This document shows, in pieces, positions 22,474-33,390 of a stretch of DNA of 64,000 nt (position 1 is the first letter of the stretch; every line of letters begins with the position of its first letter). The DNA comes from Avena insularis. Taxonomy: Eukaryota > Streptophyta > Magnoliopsida > Poales > Poaceae. The notes beneath the pieces were generated by a model. That model did no database searches. It was not told the origin of the DNA and worked only from the letters and a program-made list of their open reading frames with translations. The stretch covers positions 303,832,323 to 303,896,322 of the forward strand of contig CM042697.1 in NCBI GenBank assembly GCA_023614405.1, written 5' to 3'. The translations under genes and the position numbers were made by a program.

Positions 22474-22735
22474 GATCAGGATAATTCTAGAGAACTCATA
22501 TATGAAAAAACTCTTCTAAATTGAAGATGAACCCTAACAATGATAGGTGACTACAGTGGTCGTGTGAAATGGTTCCTACTACTGAGCTCGGGCTGTGTTT
22601 GGGGCCATGTAATAACAAAAACGAAAGGACTATTTGTTCTGCGTCATGCTTTTATATGTTCACGCTGTTCTCCATGCACAAAAATCCTGTGCTCGAACCT
22701 CACTCTTTCAAGCCTTGGATTCATGAACCTCACAA
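22474..22735. other. 3' flank of the CACTA transposase gene
   Basis: No domain or RNA recognised. Short open frames on the plus strand (22540-22860) overlap and carry no recognisable family signature. Confidence 0.4.
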
Positions 22736-23600
22736 AGGTTTTTTATTCTTTGGACAAATCACCAAATTCAAAATCTCAATCGATCGACAAAACCTACTGC
22801 CTACCCTGTTTGAATCAGAGATTTTGTGTCAAATTTTGTTTGCAAATATGGTAAGTGTTTGATGGCCAGCCTTCAATTCATACAGAAGGAGTACCATTAG
22901 TATTATTTCCTGGATGCTTCCGAAATTCAAAAATCTTAGTCGAGTGGCAATACCTGCCGCGAACCCTGTTTAAATCGGAGGTATCCAATTTTCATTATGG
23001 ATGATGATCAGTTGATGTTAAACTCGACATTCAATTCCTAAAGAGGGAGATACCCTTTTTTCATATTATTTATTGGATGCTATCCAAATTAAAAATATTA
23101 GTCTACGCATTAATTATGGTCATGGATGATCAGTTGATGTGACTCTAGGACTTGAATTTCTAGACAGATAGCGTATGGTCTACTAGCTTTTATCTATTAT
23201 TACTTGGACGCTAGCAACAAAATTCAAAATCATAATCGAGCGGCAAATTCCCCATCGACTCAGATGCATTTCGTGTGCGTCCGTTTCAAAGATTTTGAAG
23301 AAAACTCTCCCACCGTTGGAGTACCATTTTTCTAGTACTATTAGATGGACGCTAGCCAATTTAAAAATCTCAATCGAGCGGAAAAACCACCCATCGACCT
23401 TCCTACCCCTCCATTTCAAAAACATTGAGCCAAAATCTCCCACTGGGTAGTACCATTTTATTAGAATAGAAGATGGGCACTAGCCAAATTCAAAATCTCA
23501 ATCGAGTGGCAATATCACGCATCGACCTTGAACCATTTTGCGCTCCTCTGTTTTAAAAACTTTTGACTATAAAATTCCCATTCTACCCTTTGTTCGGACG
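22736..23600. repeat. ~130-150-bp degenerate tandem repeats
   Basis: About six units share the phrase GGACGCTAGCcAAATTcAAAATCTcAATCGAGcGGCAA, with copies near 22754, 22910, 23068, 23207, 23347 and 23472, often followed by CCCATCGACC and TTTCAAAAA. The first and third copies are the most diverged. No coding signal. The position just after the transposase gene fits decayed structural repeats of the same DNA transposon. Confidence 0.7.
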
Positions 23601-23639
23601 ACAAATGGGGATGCTAAAGTCAATATCTTGGGAGCACGA

Positions 23640-24262
23640 TCGTAATTTGTTTCATGTTCACCTCTATGGTCCCTATTCGCGTAGTTTTTCCCGCTGGCCC
23701 TCCCAAAAATCCCAAGCTCCTCGGTCCCCTCCACGACCATCGCGCGCACCGGCTGGCGGCAATTCCACGGCGGCCTGAGCCGCTTGAGCTGCGGTCTCGT
23801 GCACCGCTACGGAGCCGCTTCACCGTCACCCACCCCACCGAATCTAGTTCACCGGGATTCTGTGCCATAGTAGCGGAGCTACGATCTTGTACACCATGCC
23901 GATGGCGTCATCGATCGCCCAATCTCTACTTTCATGCCGCCGAATGCTACCCAACCGTACCGGAGCCCCCTCGCCGGTGTTTACCGGATGGGATCTAGTT
24001 CAACAAGTTCCATGTCCACCGCTCCAGACCAGATGCACGGGCGTTGCCGTTCACTACACCGGATCTGCCTCAGCGACGCTCTCGTCCACCACGCCGGATC
24101 TTCCATAGCATCACTCTCGTCCACCGTGCTCAAGCCATCATAGACCACCCAAGATCTGCTTCCCCGACCACCCAAGATCTACTTAGCTGCAACTATAGCA
24201 CCCTCGGTGGCCTACACGTCACCCGCACGGTACCGATGATGCTTAGATGCCTCTCCGACTGA
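23640..24262 (+). other. GC-rich leader-like region, possible first exon
   Basis: CpG- and CCACC-rich sequence with several overlapping plus-strand open frames of 60-115 codons, none with a recognisable domain. Phrases such as GATCTGCTTCCCCGACC and CTCGTCCACC resemble the leaders at 13670-13870 and 19200-19340. It ends near the possible splice donor CTGAGGTAACC at 24259-24269. It could be the start of a second gene of the same transposon, but I cannot name a product. Confidence 0.35.
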
Positions 24263-24700
24263 GGTAACCTAATATCCAACCCCTTTTTGTTTTTCTCAGC
24301 AATATAGAAGGTTAAAGCCTGTCGCAGTGAACTTCAATTTTGTAATCATGCTAGTACATACAAGACATTGGGCATGCCTGTTCTTTGTGCTACATACAAG
24401 GTCACTGGACATGTTTGTTTGCATTTTCTGCTCTACAAATTTCAAGTAATGCACATGTGTGTTATTTTGTCATGCACATGTTCTTAGCTACTCCCTTCAA
24501 CAGTAATTGCCTGCTATTGTGGAGTTTTTTTAAAAATGTAAAGTTAGTGAAAATATTAGTGTGGATTCCATGCTCGATAGTTACTGAATCTATCTGATTC
24601 TTCCTGAGCTAAGTTCCTGCTATTATTTCCTCCCTGGCATCATTCTGCTATCTTGTAGTACTTATTTAAACTCATCGCACTAGTTCAATAATAACTTTGT
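24263..24700. other. Intron-like AT-rich spacer
   Basis: T-rich sequence between the GC-rich leader and the 365-bp array. It has pieces resembling the array (TTCTGCTCTACAAATTTCAAG) but no full unit and no coding signal. Confidence 0.4.
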
Positions 24701-27620
24701 TGTTGCTATCTCGATATTTAAAAGATGCAACACTGACAATTCGTTTTTCTTTGCATAGAGCTAAAAACGAAACACTGAACATGTTGGTTTTCACAACCAC
24801 TTCTACAGGTTCACAAGCGCGATGTCATTGTTACCTTATCTGGTGCTGGTTCATCCTAAGCAACGACATAACTATCCTCTACTGTGTACTTCATTCGTGA
24901 TTTGTGTTCCTGCTTTGCAAGTTCTGGAATGACACCATTATAATTTCTGTCTCGTTCATTCTTGGCTAGGAATACGAAAGTAACTGCATGCCCATTGTGT
25001 AGCTCACCAAAAATTCTGAGACACCCAATGTCTCTCGCATTCCAGGATATAGTACTGCTTCCATATATATTTGTTGAAATGACCTAGCTAGTTTATATTT
25101 GCTGAAATTCTAGGAAACACTCTGTTCAATTGCTCAATTCATCTGTAGGAACACTTGTGTAATCCTTGTTTGTCATGTTCTACAGGTTCACAAGAAATGC
25201 CATTATATTTCATATCTAATGATTCGTCCTAAGCAGCGACATAGCTATCCTCTACTATATATATCATTTATTCGTAGTTTGCATTCTTGATCTACAAGAA
25301 TCTCTTATGATGCCTTTATAATTTCTATTTGGTTCCTAGCTAAGGATAGTAACTACATGCCCATTGTGCAGCTCACCGTGGATTCTGGGTCACCCAACAT
25401 CTCTTGCATTTCAGGATAGATGACTTCTTCCATATATATTTGTTGAAATAACCTGGCCAGATTATATTTGCTAAAATTCTAAGAAAATATTTGATTTATT
25501 CCTCATTTCATTGTATGCACACTTGTATAATGCTTGCTTGTCCTCTTCTACTAGTTCGTAGGAGACGCTATTATATTTGTAATCTGGTGCTGATTCATCC
25601 TAAGCCATTCATGGTTTGTGTTCTTCTCTGCAAGTTCTCGTATGATGCCATTATAATTTCAGTCTTGTTCATTCTTAGATACAAAAGTAACTGCATGCCC
25701 ATTATGTAGCTCACCACAATTTCTGAGTCACCCAACGCCTCTTGCATTCCAGGATATACTACTGCTTCCATATATATTTGTTGAAATGACCTGGCTAGTT
25801 TATAATTGCTGAAATTCTAGGAAACACTCTGTTCGATTGCTCAATTCATTTATAGGAACAGTTGTGCAATGCTTGCTTGTCCTGTTCTACAAGGTTCACA
25901 AGCAATGCCATTATATTTCATATCTAATGGTTCCTCCTAAGCAGTGACATAGCTATCCTCTACTATATATATAGTTCATTCATAGTTTGCATTCTTGCTC
26001 TACAAGTTCTTATGATGCCTTTATAATTTCTATGCGGTTCCTAGCTACGATAGTAACTACATGCCCATTGTGTAGCTCACCGCAAATTCTGGGTCACCCA
26101 ACGTCTCTTGCATTCTAGGATAAATGACTGCTTCCATATATATTTGTTGAAATGACCTGCCAGTTTATATTTGCTGAAATTCTAAGAAATACTTTGATTG
26201 AATGCTCATTTCATTGTAGGCACACTTGTCTAATGCTTGCTTGTCCTCTTTTACAGGTTCTCAAGAGACGCCATTATATTTCTAATCTGGTGATGGTTCA
26301 TCCTAAGCAACGACATAACTATCCTCTACTGTGTAGTTCATTCGTGGTTTGCGTTCCTGCTCTGCAAATTCTCGCATGATGCCATTATAATTTCTGTCTC
26401 GTTCATTCTGATCTACAAAAGTAACTGCATGCCCATTGTGTAGCTCACCACAAATTCTAAGTCACTGAATGTCTCTTGCATTCCACGATATACTGCTGCT
26501 TCCATATATATTTGTTGAAATGACCTGGCTAGTTTATATTTGCTGAAATTCTAGGAAACACTCTGTTCGATTGCTCAATTCATTTGTAGGCACACTTGTG
26601 TAATGCTTGCTTGTCCTGCTCTACAGGTTCACAAGGAATGCCATTATATTTCATATCTAATGGTTCATCCTAAGAAGAGACATAGCTATCCTCTATATAT
26701 AGTTCATTCATGGTTTCCATTCTTGCTCTACAAGTTCTCTTATGATGCCATTATAATTTCTATTCGGTTCCTAGCTATGACAGTAACTACATGCCCATTG
26801 TGTTGCTCAACGCAAATTCTAGATCACCCAATGTCTCTTATATTCCAGGATAAACGATTGCTTCCATATATATTTATTAAAATAACCTGGCTAGTTTATA
26901 TTTGCTGAAATTCTAAGAAACACTTTGATTGATTTCTCATTTCATTGTAGGCACAATTGTCTAATTCTTGCTTTTCCTCTTATACAGGTTCTCCAGAGAC
27001 GCCATTATATTTCTAATCTGGTGCTGGTTCATCCTTAATCAACGGTATAACTATCCTCTACTGTATAGTTCATTCGTGGTTTACGTTCCTACTCTGCAAG
27101 TTCTGGTATGATGTTATTATAATTTCTATCTGATTCATTCTTAGGTACGACAGTAACTGTATGCCATTGTGTAGCTCACTACAAATTCTGAGTCACCAAC
27201 GTCTCTTGCTTTCTAGGATATACAACTTCTTCCATATATATTTGTCAAAATAACATGGATAGTTTATATTTGCTGAAATTCTAAGGAACACTTTGTTTGA
27301 TTCCTCATTTCATTGTAGGCACACTTGTATAATGCTTATTTGTCTTGTTCTACAAGTTCACAAGCAATGTCATTATATTTTGTATTTGGTTCTGGTTAGT
27401 CCTAAGCAACGACCTAACTATCCTATAATGTATAGTTCATTTGTGGTTTGCATTCCTACTCTACAAGTTCTCGCATGATGCCGTTATAATTTCTATCTCG
27501 TTCATTCTTAGCTACAACAGTAACATGGTTTATTCTTCTATATATATATATATATTTGTTGAAATAACCTGGCTAGTTTAGATTTGCTGAAATTCTAAAC
27601 CACACAAATTGTTATATTTC
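24700..27620. repeat. ~365-bp tandem array with alternating unit types
   Basis: Eight head-to-tail units marked by CTACAGGTTCaCAAG at about 24808, 25185, 25552, 25892, 26255, 26625, 26988 and 27353 (steps 377, 367, 340, 363, 370, 363, 365). Each unit also has CATCCTAAGcAacGACATAaCTATCCTCTACT, GATGCCATTATAATTTCT, ACTGCATGCCCATTGTGTAGCTCACC and TTCCATATATATTTGTTGAAAT. Two unit types alternate: type A has AATGCCATTATATTTCATATCTAATGG, type B has GACGCCATTATATTTCTAATCTGGTG. Hence a higher-order unit of about 730 bp. No reading frame is conserved among units. Confidence 0.9.
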
Positions 27621-27789
27621 TCGTTTCACAGTAGTCGATTAGGGTACAGAATCGTGCTTTGTATTTGCCCGATGATGAACAGTAAAAATTCTCACAAGTT
27701 GTACACCTTTTATGATATCGAAATGCGCTCCAGAAATGCAGAAACTGTCAAAGGACATAAAAGTAATGGGCCCGAACCATAGGCGTGGT

Positions 27790-29292
27790 AAGTAACATTA
27801 AATGGCTAGAATAGTAAAAGTCCCAATAGTAACAGACCGAAACAGTAACATGCCGAAATAAAAACCGGCCGAAACAGTATCCAACCAAAATAGTAGCAGG
27901 CCGGAACAGTAACATCCCGAGAAGAGTAAAAGGCCAGAACAGTAAAAGTCCAGAAGCTTAAATGGCCAAAACAGTAACTGAATAGTCCAGAAAAAGGCCA
28001 GGGTCATAGCAGGCCAAAATAGTAATAGGCCAAGTTACACCATGAAGGAACAGTAACAGGCCGAGAAACCTACCATGCCAAAATAGCACTGTTCAAAAAA
28101 TAGGCCGAATCAGCGATTAATAGGCCGATTAATCTCTACTAGGGACCTGACCGTGTCGATTACCATTAATCCTTTGTGTTAATCGTTTAGCCCGATTAAT
28201 AGTTCTAACACTCTGATTATTAGGTATGTTCTTGATTAACCACTGCACTTGGTCAAAAAAGTTGCAAAATTATCAACACATATCGCCCATCAATCCGCTA
28301 GCCCGCCCAAGTGAAGTAGGTTTTGTGAAGCTCCCGTTCGATCCATTCCTCCAGAAGTTTGATTTCATCCATCACCAACTAGTTCCTTGTCATTGTTCAC
28401 CAGTTCCTCGTAGTTGCCGACTAGACCTCAGATACAAGAGCTCGAGCGCCTTGAGGATCTCATCCGGGAGCTTCAGGCTGAGGATTCATATGTGTTTTAG
28501 GTGCTAATTTTTGTAGGCTGCATCGATTAATATCCGACCGATTAAATCAGTTAATCATCTGAATTCTAATTAATCGCTACTCCTAAGACAACCGAGCAGC
28601 TAACATTTACCGATTTCCTTAATATTGCAAAATAGTAACGGGCCAGGATATGCGTAGGACGCTGATGGGCTAAAACAGTAAGATGCCCGAAAGTTATGGG
28701 CCGCGGCTGGGTGAGCAAACAAGCCTAGTTTGAACAGTACAGAGTTGTATAGTAACGGGTCAGAGAGGATACGTGTCAAAGCGGGCTGACCAAAGGTGCC
28801 TAACTTAAACAGAAATGGGCCCTGCATTTTACGGGCCTTACAAATGGGCCAGCTTCAAACAGTGTCGATTGAAACAGTAACGGGCCCGAAAGTTTGCGGG
28901 CCGACACGGGCAGCACTAGTAGGCCCATTTGTAACAGTGCATAACGAAAAAGTAATGGGCTAGGATTCTACTAGGCTCTTTTAATGGGCCGGCCCACTTA
29001 ATAATTATCAGGCCTTGGTTGGGCCTGGCTTCTACCATAGTTTCATTGATAGTTAACGGCACTATCTGGCCATTAACGGTGTTCGCCATGCGGCTGGCGA
29101 ACAGATCTATGATGGAACGACTTTTCATGGCTGAAGGGTGCGATCCACCACGGTCGAAAAAACCGTGGTAGAATCATTTGTAACGGGGCTTCTACCACGA
29201 AGGGCATCCGTCGTAGAAGGCTTTTCGGCCACGAAAAATGGACCTTCAACCACGAAAATCGTCCGTTGTAAAAGGACATTTTTCTTGTAGTG
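27790..29292. mobile_element. CACTA transposon right end with subterminal repeats
   Basis: The segment ends at 29292 with GGACATTTTTCTTGTAGTG, whose reverse complement CACTACAAGAAAAATGTCC is a typical Triticeae CACTA terminal repeat. Inward of it lie paired CCACGA / TCGTGG words (29140-29265) and then many copies of short words of the type AACAGTAACrGGCC / GGGCC..AACAGTA (27820-28110 and 28620-28960), as expected for transposase-binding subterminal repeats. The matching left terminus (CACTACAAGAAA... on the plus strand) was not found in the window, so the element is truncated or rearranged. The 3-bp duplication cannot be confirmed; the three bases after the terminus are AGC. Confidence 0.82.
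28115..28595. mobile_element. Small insert with CGATTAAT-rich ends inside the CACTA subterminal region (tentative)
   Basis: This block interrupts the CAGTAAC/GGGCC repeats. Its ends are rich in CGATTAAT words (GCCGATTAATCTCTACT at 28121 onward, AATTAATCGCTACTCC near 28570), which are roughly inverted. The middle (about 28380-28500) holds an exon-like open stretch ending IQELERLEDLIRELQAED..., a short helical segment before a TAG. I cannot name the TE family or the captured gene. Confidence 0.4.
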
Positions 29293-29892
29293 AGCTACGG
29301 ATGGCACTAGCCAGCCAAAGTGAGCCGCTCTCTCCTGATCTAGTGCAACAAACGCAGGAGGTACCTGGTGACCCCTCCCGGCCATGAGCCACCACCAGGA
29401 CGCAGAGGCAGATGGCGTCCGGTAAACAACAGCAAACAACAGCCAATGACCAATCTTTCAATGGCCGACGATAGTACCTGGCTGCTGTGGTGGCTGCACC
29501 GAAACCCTAGGCAGCAACAATAGCCGCTGGGTGTTGGGAAGTGTCCGGTTCAAGCTAAGGACTGGGCCAAAACCATCAATATCTATTGTAGTCTTCCGGC
29601 CTCTTTTTTGTTTCTTACTCGGAAACAAAGTCTAGGCTTTAACCAAAAAACCCACTCACCAAAATTTAGTGAATCTCCAAATATTCATTGGATCTCCAAT
29701 TTGCAGAAACCTATACTCTATTTTTGATAAACTCAACAAGACGAACTCAACCATGTTATTAGATTTTTCCATTTGTATTATGGTTCACAAAGTCAAATTT
29801 TGGTCAATAAAACCAACTAATATGATATCTACACCTCATAAAAAATAAGATATTATAGTTCTTCCCTGGAACCTGTAGTACAATTATAGAGT
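29293..29892. other. Unassigned region right of the CACTA end
   Basis: The left 250 bases are GC-rich with short frames lacking domains; then AT-rich sequence to 29892. No terminal repeats, RNA genes or coding domains were recognised. Confidence 0.4.
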
Positions 29893-29912
29893 ACCTATTT
29901 TAAATAACATGA

Positions 29913-30987
29913 ATGATGCAACAAGCAAAGGCTGATTGCCATGACAAGGTGTCCATGATCAATGCCAAGATTGACAACCAACTACAGGGTGCATGCTCCC
30001 TAACCCAGGCTAATGAGTGCCTTCGAAGGCATTTTTCTCTGCAGAAGGAGATCACACTTGATTTTTCACTTGACATCAAGAGGCTCGAAGAAGAGCACGA
30101 CAAGCTGCAGAGGGTGATTGATGAGGTGCAGAAGTTGATCGCACACAGCTTAACCAAACAAGACCTGGCCGTCGGGTTAATTAGGCAGCTCATGGGTGAC
30201 AATAAGAATCTCCAGAATAGATGCACCGTCCAACAGGAGGAAGCCACCAAGGCACTCAGAGAATGCATCAACAAAGCAAAGGCTTCCATCGAAGCCTACA
30301 ATGACAGGGACCATTGCATGAATGCAGTGAGATGGATGAAGGAGGACATGGGCCGAGGTCTCACCATGCTCGTGGGTCTAAAGAAGGAGAATGAGGAGCT
30401 AAGGGCCAATCTGGAGGCTTATCAGGCAATGCCCAAGTGAGATTCCGACTAGAGGGGGCAGGAATCTAATTCATTCTCCACTGCTTTTGTAATTTATATA
30501 TGTCATGCAAAATCTCAACCCAGAACTATCGGCCTGGCTAAAGGACAAGACGGTCATCCAAATGAAGAAGCGGAATTTTCAGAAACTGGCATATGACTGC
30601 TTGAGAGAAGAAGTAGGGATCCTTTATGATAAGTGCCACAATCTGAATGTGGACATCATCGGCTGGAAGGAACTTCACAAGAAAGGTCTCGCCTCAGCGC
30701 GTGCGAAGGAGGATATTATCAAGGAGCTCATGGGGGATAATATTAAGCTTACTGATAAGCTTGTCACATCCTAGACGGAGCGCTTGAACCTGCGGGAGGC
30801 GCACATCCAAGTACTGAGGGAGCAGGTAAAAACCAAAGTGGACATGATTGAACGAACCCTCCAACTGGAGGATCTCAGGAAGGAAACGAGCATCTTCGTG
30901 CCAGGCTCAGTGCAAACTATAAGTTCTTCTGAAATTAGTTTGCAAACTATGTGTTCTGATGAACTAAAACATGTTTTATCCATGTAG
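29913..30987 (+). pseudogene. Coiled-coil protein gene, TE-associated, broken
   Basis: The first open block (29913-30440, about 175 residues from MMQQAKADCHDKV) is almost entirely heptad-like and charged (RLEEEHDKLQRVIDEVQK; LRECINKAKASIEAYNDRD), with the phrase IRQLMGDNKNLQ. The second block (30505-30774) begins with STOP-flanked MQNLNPELSAWLKDKTV, is again helical and contains the related phrase IKELMGDNIKLTDKL. After a TAG at 30772 the same frame goes on as ERLNLREAHIQVLREQVK to about 30987. So two related coiled-coil modules lie in tandem. No catalytic domain is seen. The gene faces the GRF-type gene at 31137-31949, with only about 150 bases between their 3' ends. I do not know its function. 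Confidence 0.55.
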
Positions 30988-31136
30988 TAGTGATTTTGTA
31001 AACATGGACCTAACTCTATGCAAACTATGCTTTCTTCTGAAAGGTTATTTTGCTTAAGGATTGAGTTTGGATTAGTTAAGATATCATAATTGCAAGTCGT
31101 ACAGTTAATTAGTTCCAGATACTGCCACAGCATAAA

Positions 31137-31949
31137 TTATTCATCTAAAATTTCCTTCATCCTTTGTAGCTTGTCCTTGTTCACCTTGCGCTCCTTCTTC
31201 GGATCCTTCAACAAATCTGCAATGCAGTACTCTAGCTTCTTCTTTTTTTCCATGAGTTGATCCCTCTCCTTTTCTACCTTCTGAAGCTTCTGTGCAGTTC
31301 CCACCACCAAACTCTCATTGATTCTGTCATTTAGTTCTGACTACAAATTCTTGTTTTCTTGTTCCAGCTCCTTATTTCCTACCAGGAGCTTGTAATTTTT
31401 TCAGCTGCATCATAGGCATTAGTAAATCTCCCCGACCTTTTGAGCTCATACATATACTACAACTGGGCCAAACATTTCTTAAGTTCATCTGGCCACTAAA
31501 GATCCACCCACTCTACTGCTTTACACACCGGACCAATCTAAAAAAAACGTGACCTAATTATCAACATAATACTACACAATTTTCTTCATGTCACCATTCT
31601 ACATAATGAAAGCAAACCTGATTTATACAGTCCAAAAACCTTCTCCTAGTGTTACTGCCTTCAAATGCAACATATTTCTTCAGTTTTAGCCCATGGTCAC
31701 ATGGTACTTCCCAATCGAGATCTAGGCCCTACCAATCGGGGTCATAGATCATGAGTGGTACCTATAAGGTAATGAAAAGCTAGAAATAAGCACGATTGCA
31801 TGCACATTTCAAGTCTCGAATCGAGATAATTACCAATGCATGACCATTTCTGAGAAAACATAGGAACTCACATCGGGGAGGGAAGACTCAATGTCGGAGA
31901 GAAGGTTGTCGCTGCTCAACTGGTCGTCCTTGTTGTTCTAGGACGGCAT
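31137..31949 (-). pseudogene. GRF-type zinc finger / coiled-coil protein gene, broken
   Basis: Read on the minus strand, exon 1 starts at ATG 31949 (MPS, a TAG, then NNKDDQLSSDNLLSDIES). The next exon (about 31755-31625) encodes LDLDWEVPCDHGLKLKKYVA and SNTRRRFLDC, matching the GRF zinc-finger pattern C..HG......G.N..RRF..C. It ends near a donor at about 31622. The last exon (about 31500-31137) encodes WPDELKKCLAQL, then a long coiled coil (VEKERDQLMEKKKKLEYCIA ... NKDKLQRMKEILDE) ending in TAA at 31137. Damage includes stops in exon 1 (TGG to TAG), at ...AQL*Y, at KNL*SEL and a frameshift near 31400. GRF fingers bind single-stranded DNA or RNA in other proteins; the role here is unknown. It converges on the coiled-coil gene to its left. 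Confidence 0.65.
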
Positions 31950-32790
31950 GGAGAATGAGACCGCGGCGACGTGTCGGCAACGGTGAGGAGAGAGAGGAGG
32001 GTAGTGAGTGGAGAGAGCAAGAGTAGGGAAGGTGAAGTGCATCAATGTTGTAATATTGACTAAATTGGCATGTTACAATGGTTAAATTTATACAATGCCC
32101 GTGATGGTATTACTGTTTCATATCTAATAGTTTTTCTCTTCCTTCATTTTAATTTGTAATATTAATCATGTACTTCCTCCTTCCTACTTTTTTTGACTTA
32201 TATCAACATACAAAATCTTATCTACCGAACAATATATGATTAGGGTTTATGGTTTAGGGTCTAATGCACTGTTTATTGCACTAACCCCTTAACCCTTAAT
32301 CCTAAATTCTAGACATGTCCGTCCAATAGATCATTGTCTCATACTTAGTAATTTTTTTTCCTAAACCATATGCTCGTTCATCCATGATAGTACTTCCTTC
32401 TAAGTAATAGGTAGTTATCTAGCGATTAGTCAAATTACTAATCTCACAGAGAATTATATTATATCATAATCATGTCAACAACAAGGTACATATGTATCAC
32501 CTTGTTCAGTCATGGTTTCAATGAATGATATGTCCGAAAGTTCCAATAGCTCACAGAACATTATATTACAATCTCTCAACAATCATAATCTCAGAAACAA
32601 GTATATTACATCATCTCAGCAAACACAATCATGTCAACTACAATATACTTATGTCTTATTACAACAACGATGGTTTCATCGAGTGATATGTCCGAAAATC
32701 TCAACAGCTCACAGAACATCGGATTGCAATCTCTGAACAAACACGACCACATCAACACAGTTTCAAAGCAACAACAATCTTTGTTACAAA
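31950..32790. other. Spacer between the GRF-type gene and the duplicated exon
   Basis: The 31950-32040 part is GC-rich and may be the minus-strand leader of the GRF-type gene (many GAGAGAG words). The rest is AT-rich. From 32500 to 32790 the phrase GGTTTCAwykAawGATATGTCCGAAA.yTCmAyAGCTCACAGAACAT occurs twice (about 32512 and 32668), a ~156-base local duplication. No coding domain was recognised. Confidence 0.5.
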
Positions 32791-33390
32791 TACAGGCAGG
32801 GGAACCCTGCGGTCTATATGACAAGCCCTGGGTAGTAGCACTCATCAGATCTGATCAACGTCTATCGCATCATTCTGTTCAGCCACAAGAGGGGCCTCTG
32901 CATTCACTATAACCTGTTCAACAACATCAGAAATGGCAGCCAGGAAGAACACATTCTTTGTTTTCTTCTTTTGTTGCATAATCTACATCAGATCATCGGT
33001 ATCCAAAACCTCTATGAATTCCTGCTTCTTATGATGCCACCACCGGAGTCGTTCCATCTGCTTAGGGCCAATAATGATTTCCTTACCAAATACAGGTAGG
33101 GGAACCCTGCAGTCTATATGACAAGCCCTGGGTAGCAGCACTCATCAGATCTGATCAATGTCTATTGTATCATTCTGTTCAGCCACAAGAGGGGCCTCTT
33201 CATTCACTATAACATGTTCAACAACATCAGAAATGGCAGCCATGAAGAACACCTTCCTGATTTGCTTCTTTTGTTGCATAATATGCATCAGATCATCAAT
33301 ATCCAAAAACTCTATGAATTCCTGCTTCTTATGATGCCACCACCGGAGTCATGCCATCTGCTTAGGGCCAATAATGATTTCCTTACCAAC
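32791..33390. repeat. Exact-period 300-bp tandem duplication
   Basis: Copy 1 is 32791-33090 and copy 2 33091-33390. Both start TACAGGyAGGGGAACCCTGC and end CTTAGGGCCAATAATGATTTCCTTACCAA. The period is 300 bases, a multiple of three, and the unit carries the 3' exon of the minus-strand gene at 33145-33925. The copies differ at roughly 25 sites by eye. One difference turns an Arg codon of copy 1 (CGA) into a stop (TGA) in copy 2 at 33349-33351. Confidence 0.92.

Noticed and set aside
22540..22862. Two overlapping plus-strand frames of about 100 codons
   Set aside because: No domain or codon signal; they overlap in different frames and run into degenerate repeats.
24700..27620. CRISPR-like regular repeats
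   Set aside because: Units are ~365 bp with similarity along their whole length, not short repeats with unique spacers, and the DNA is plant.
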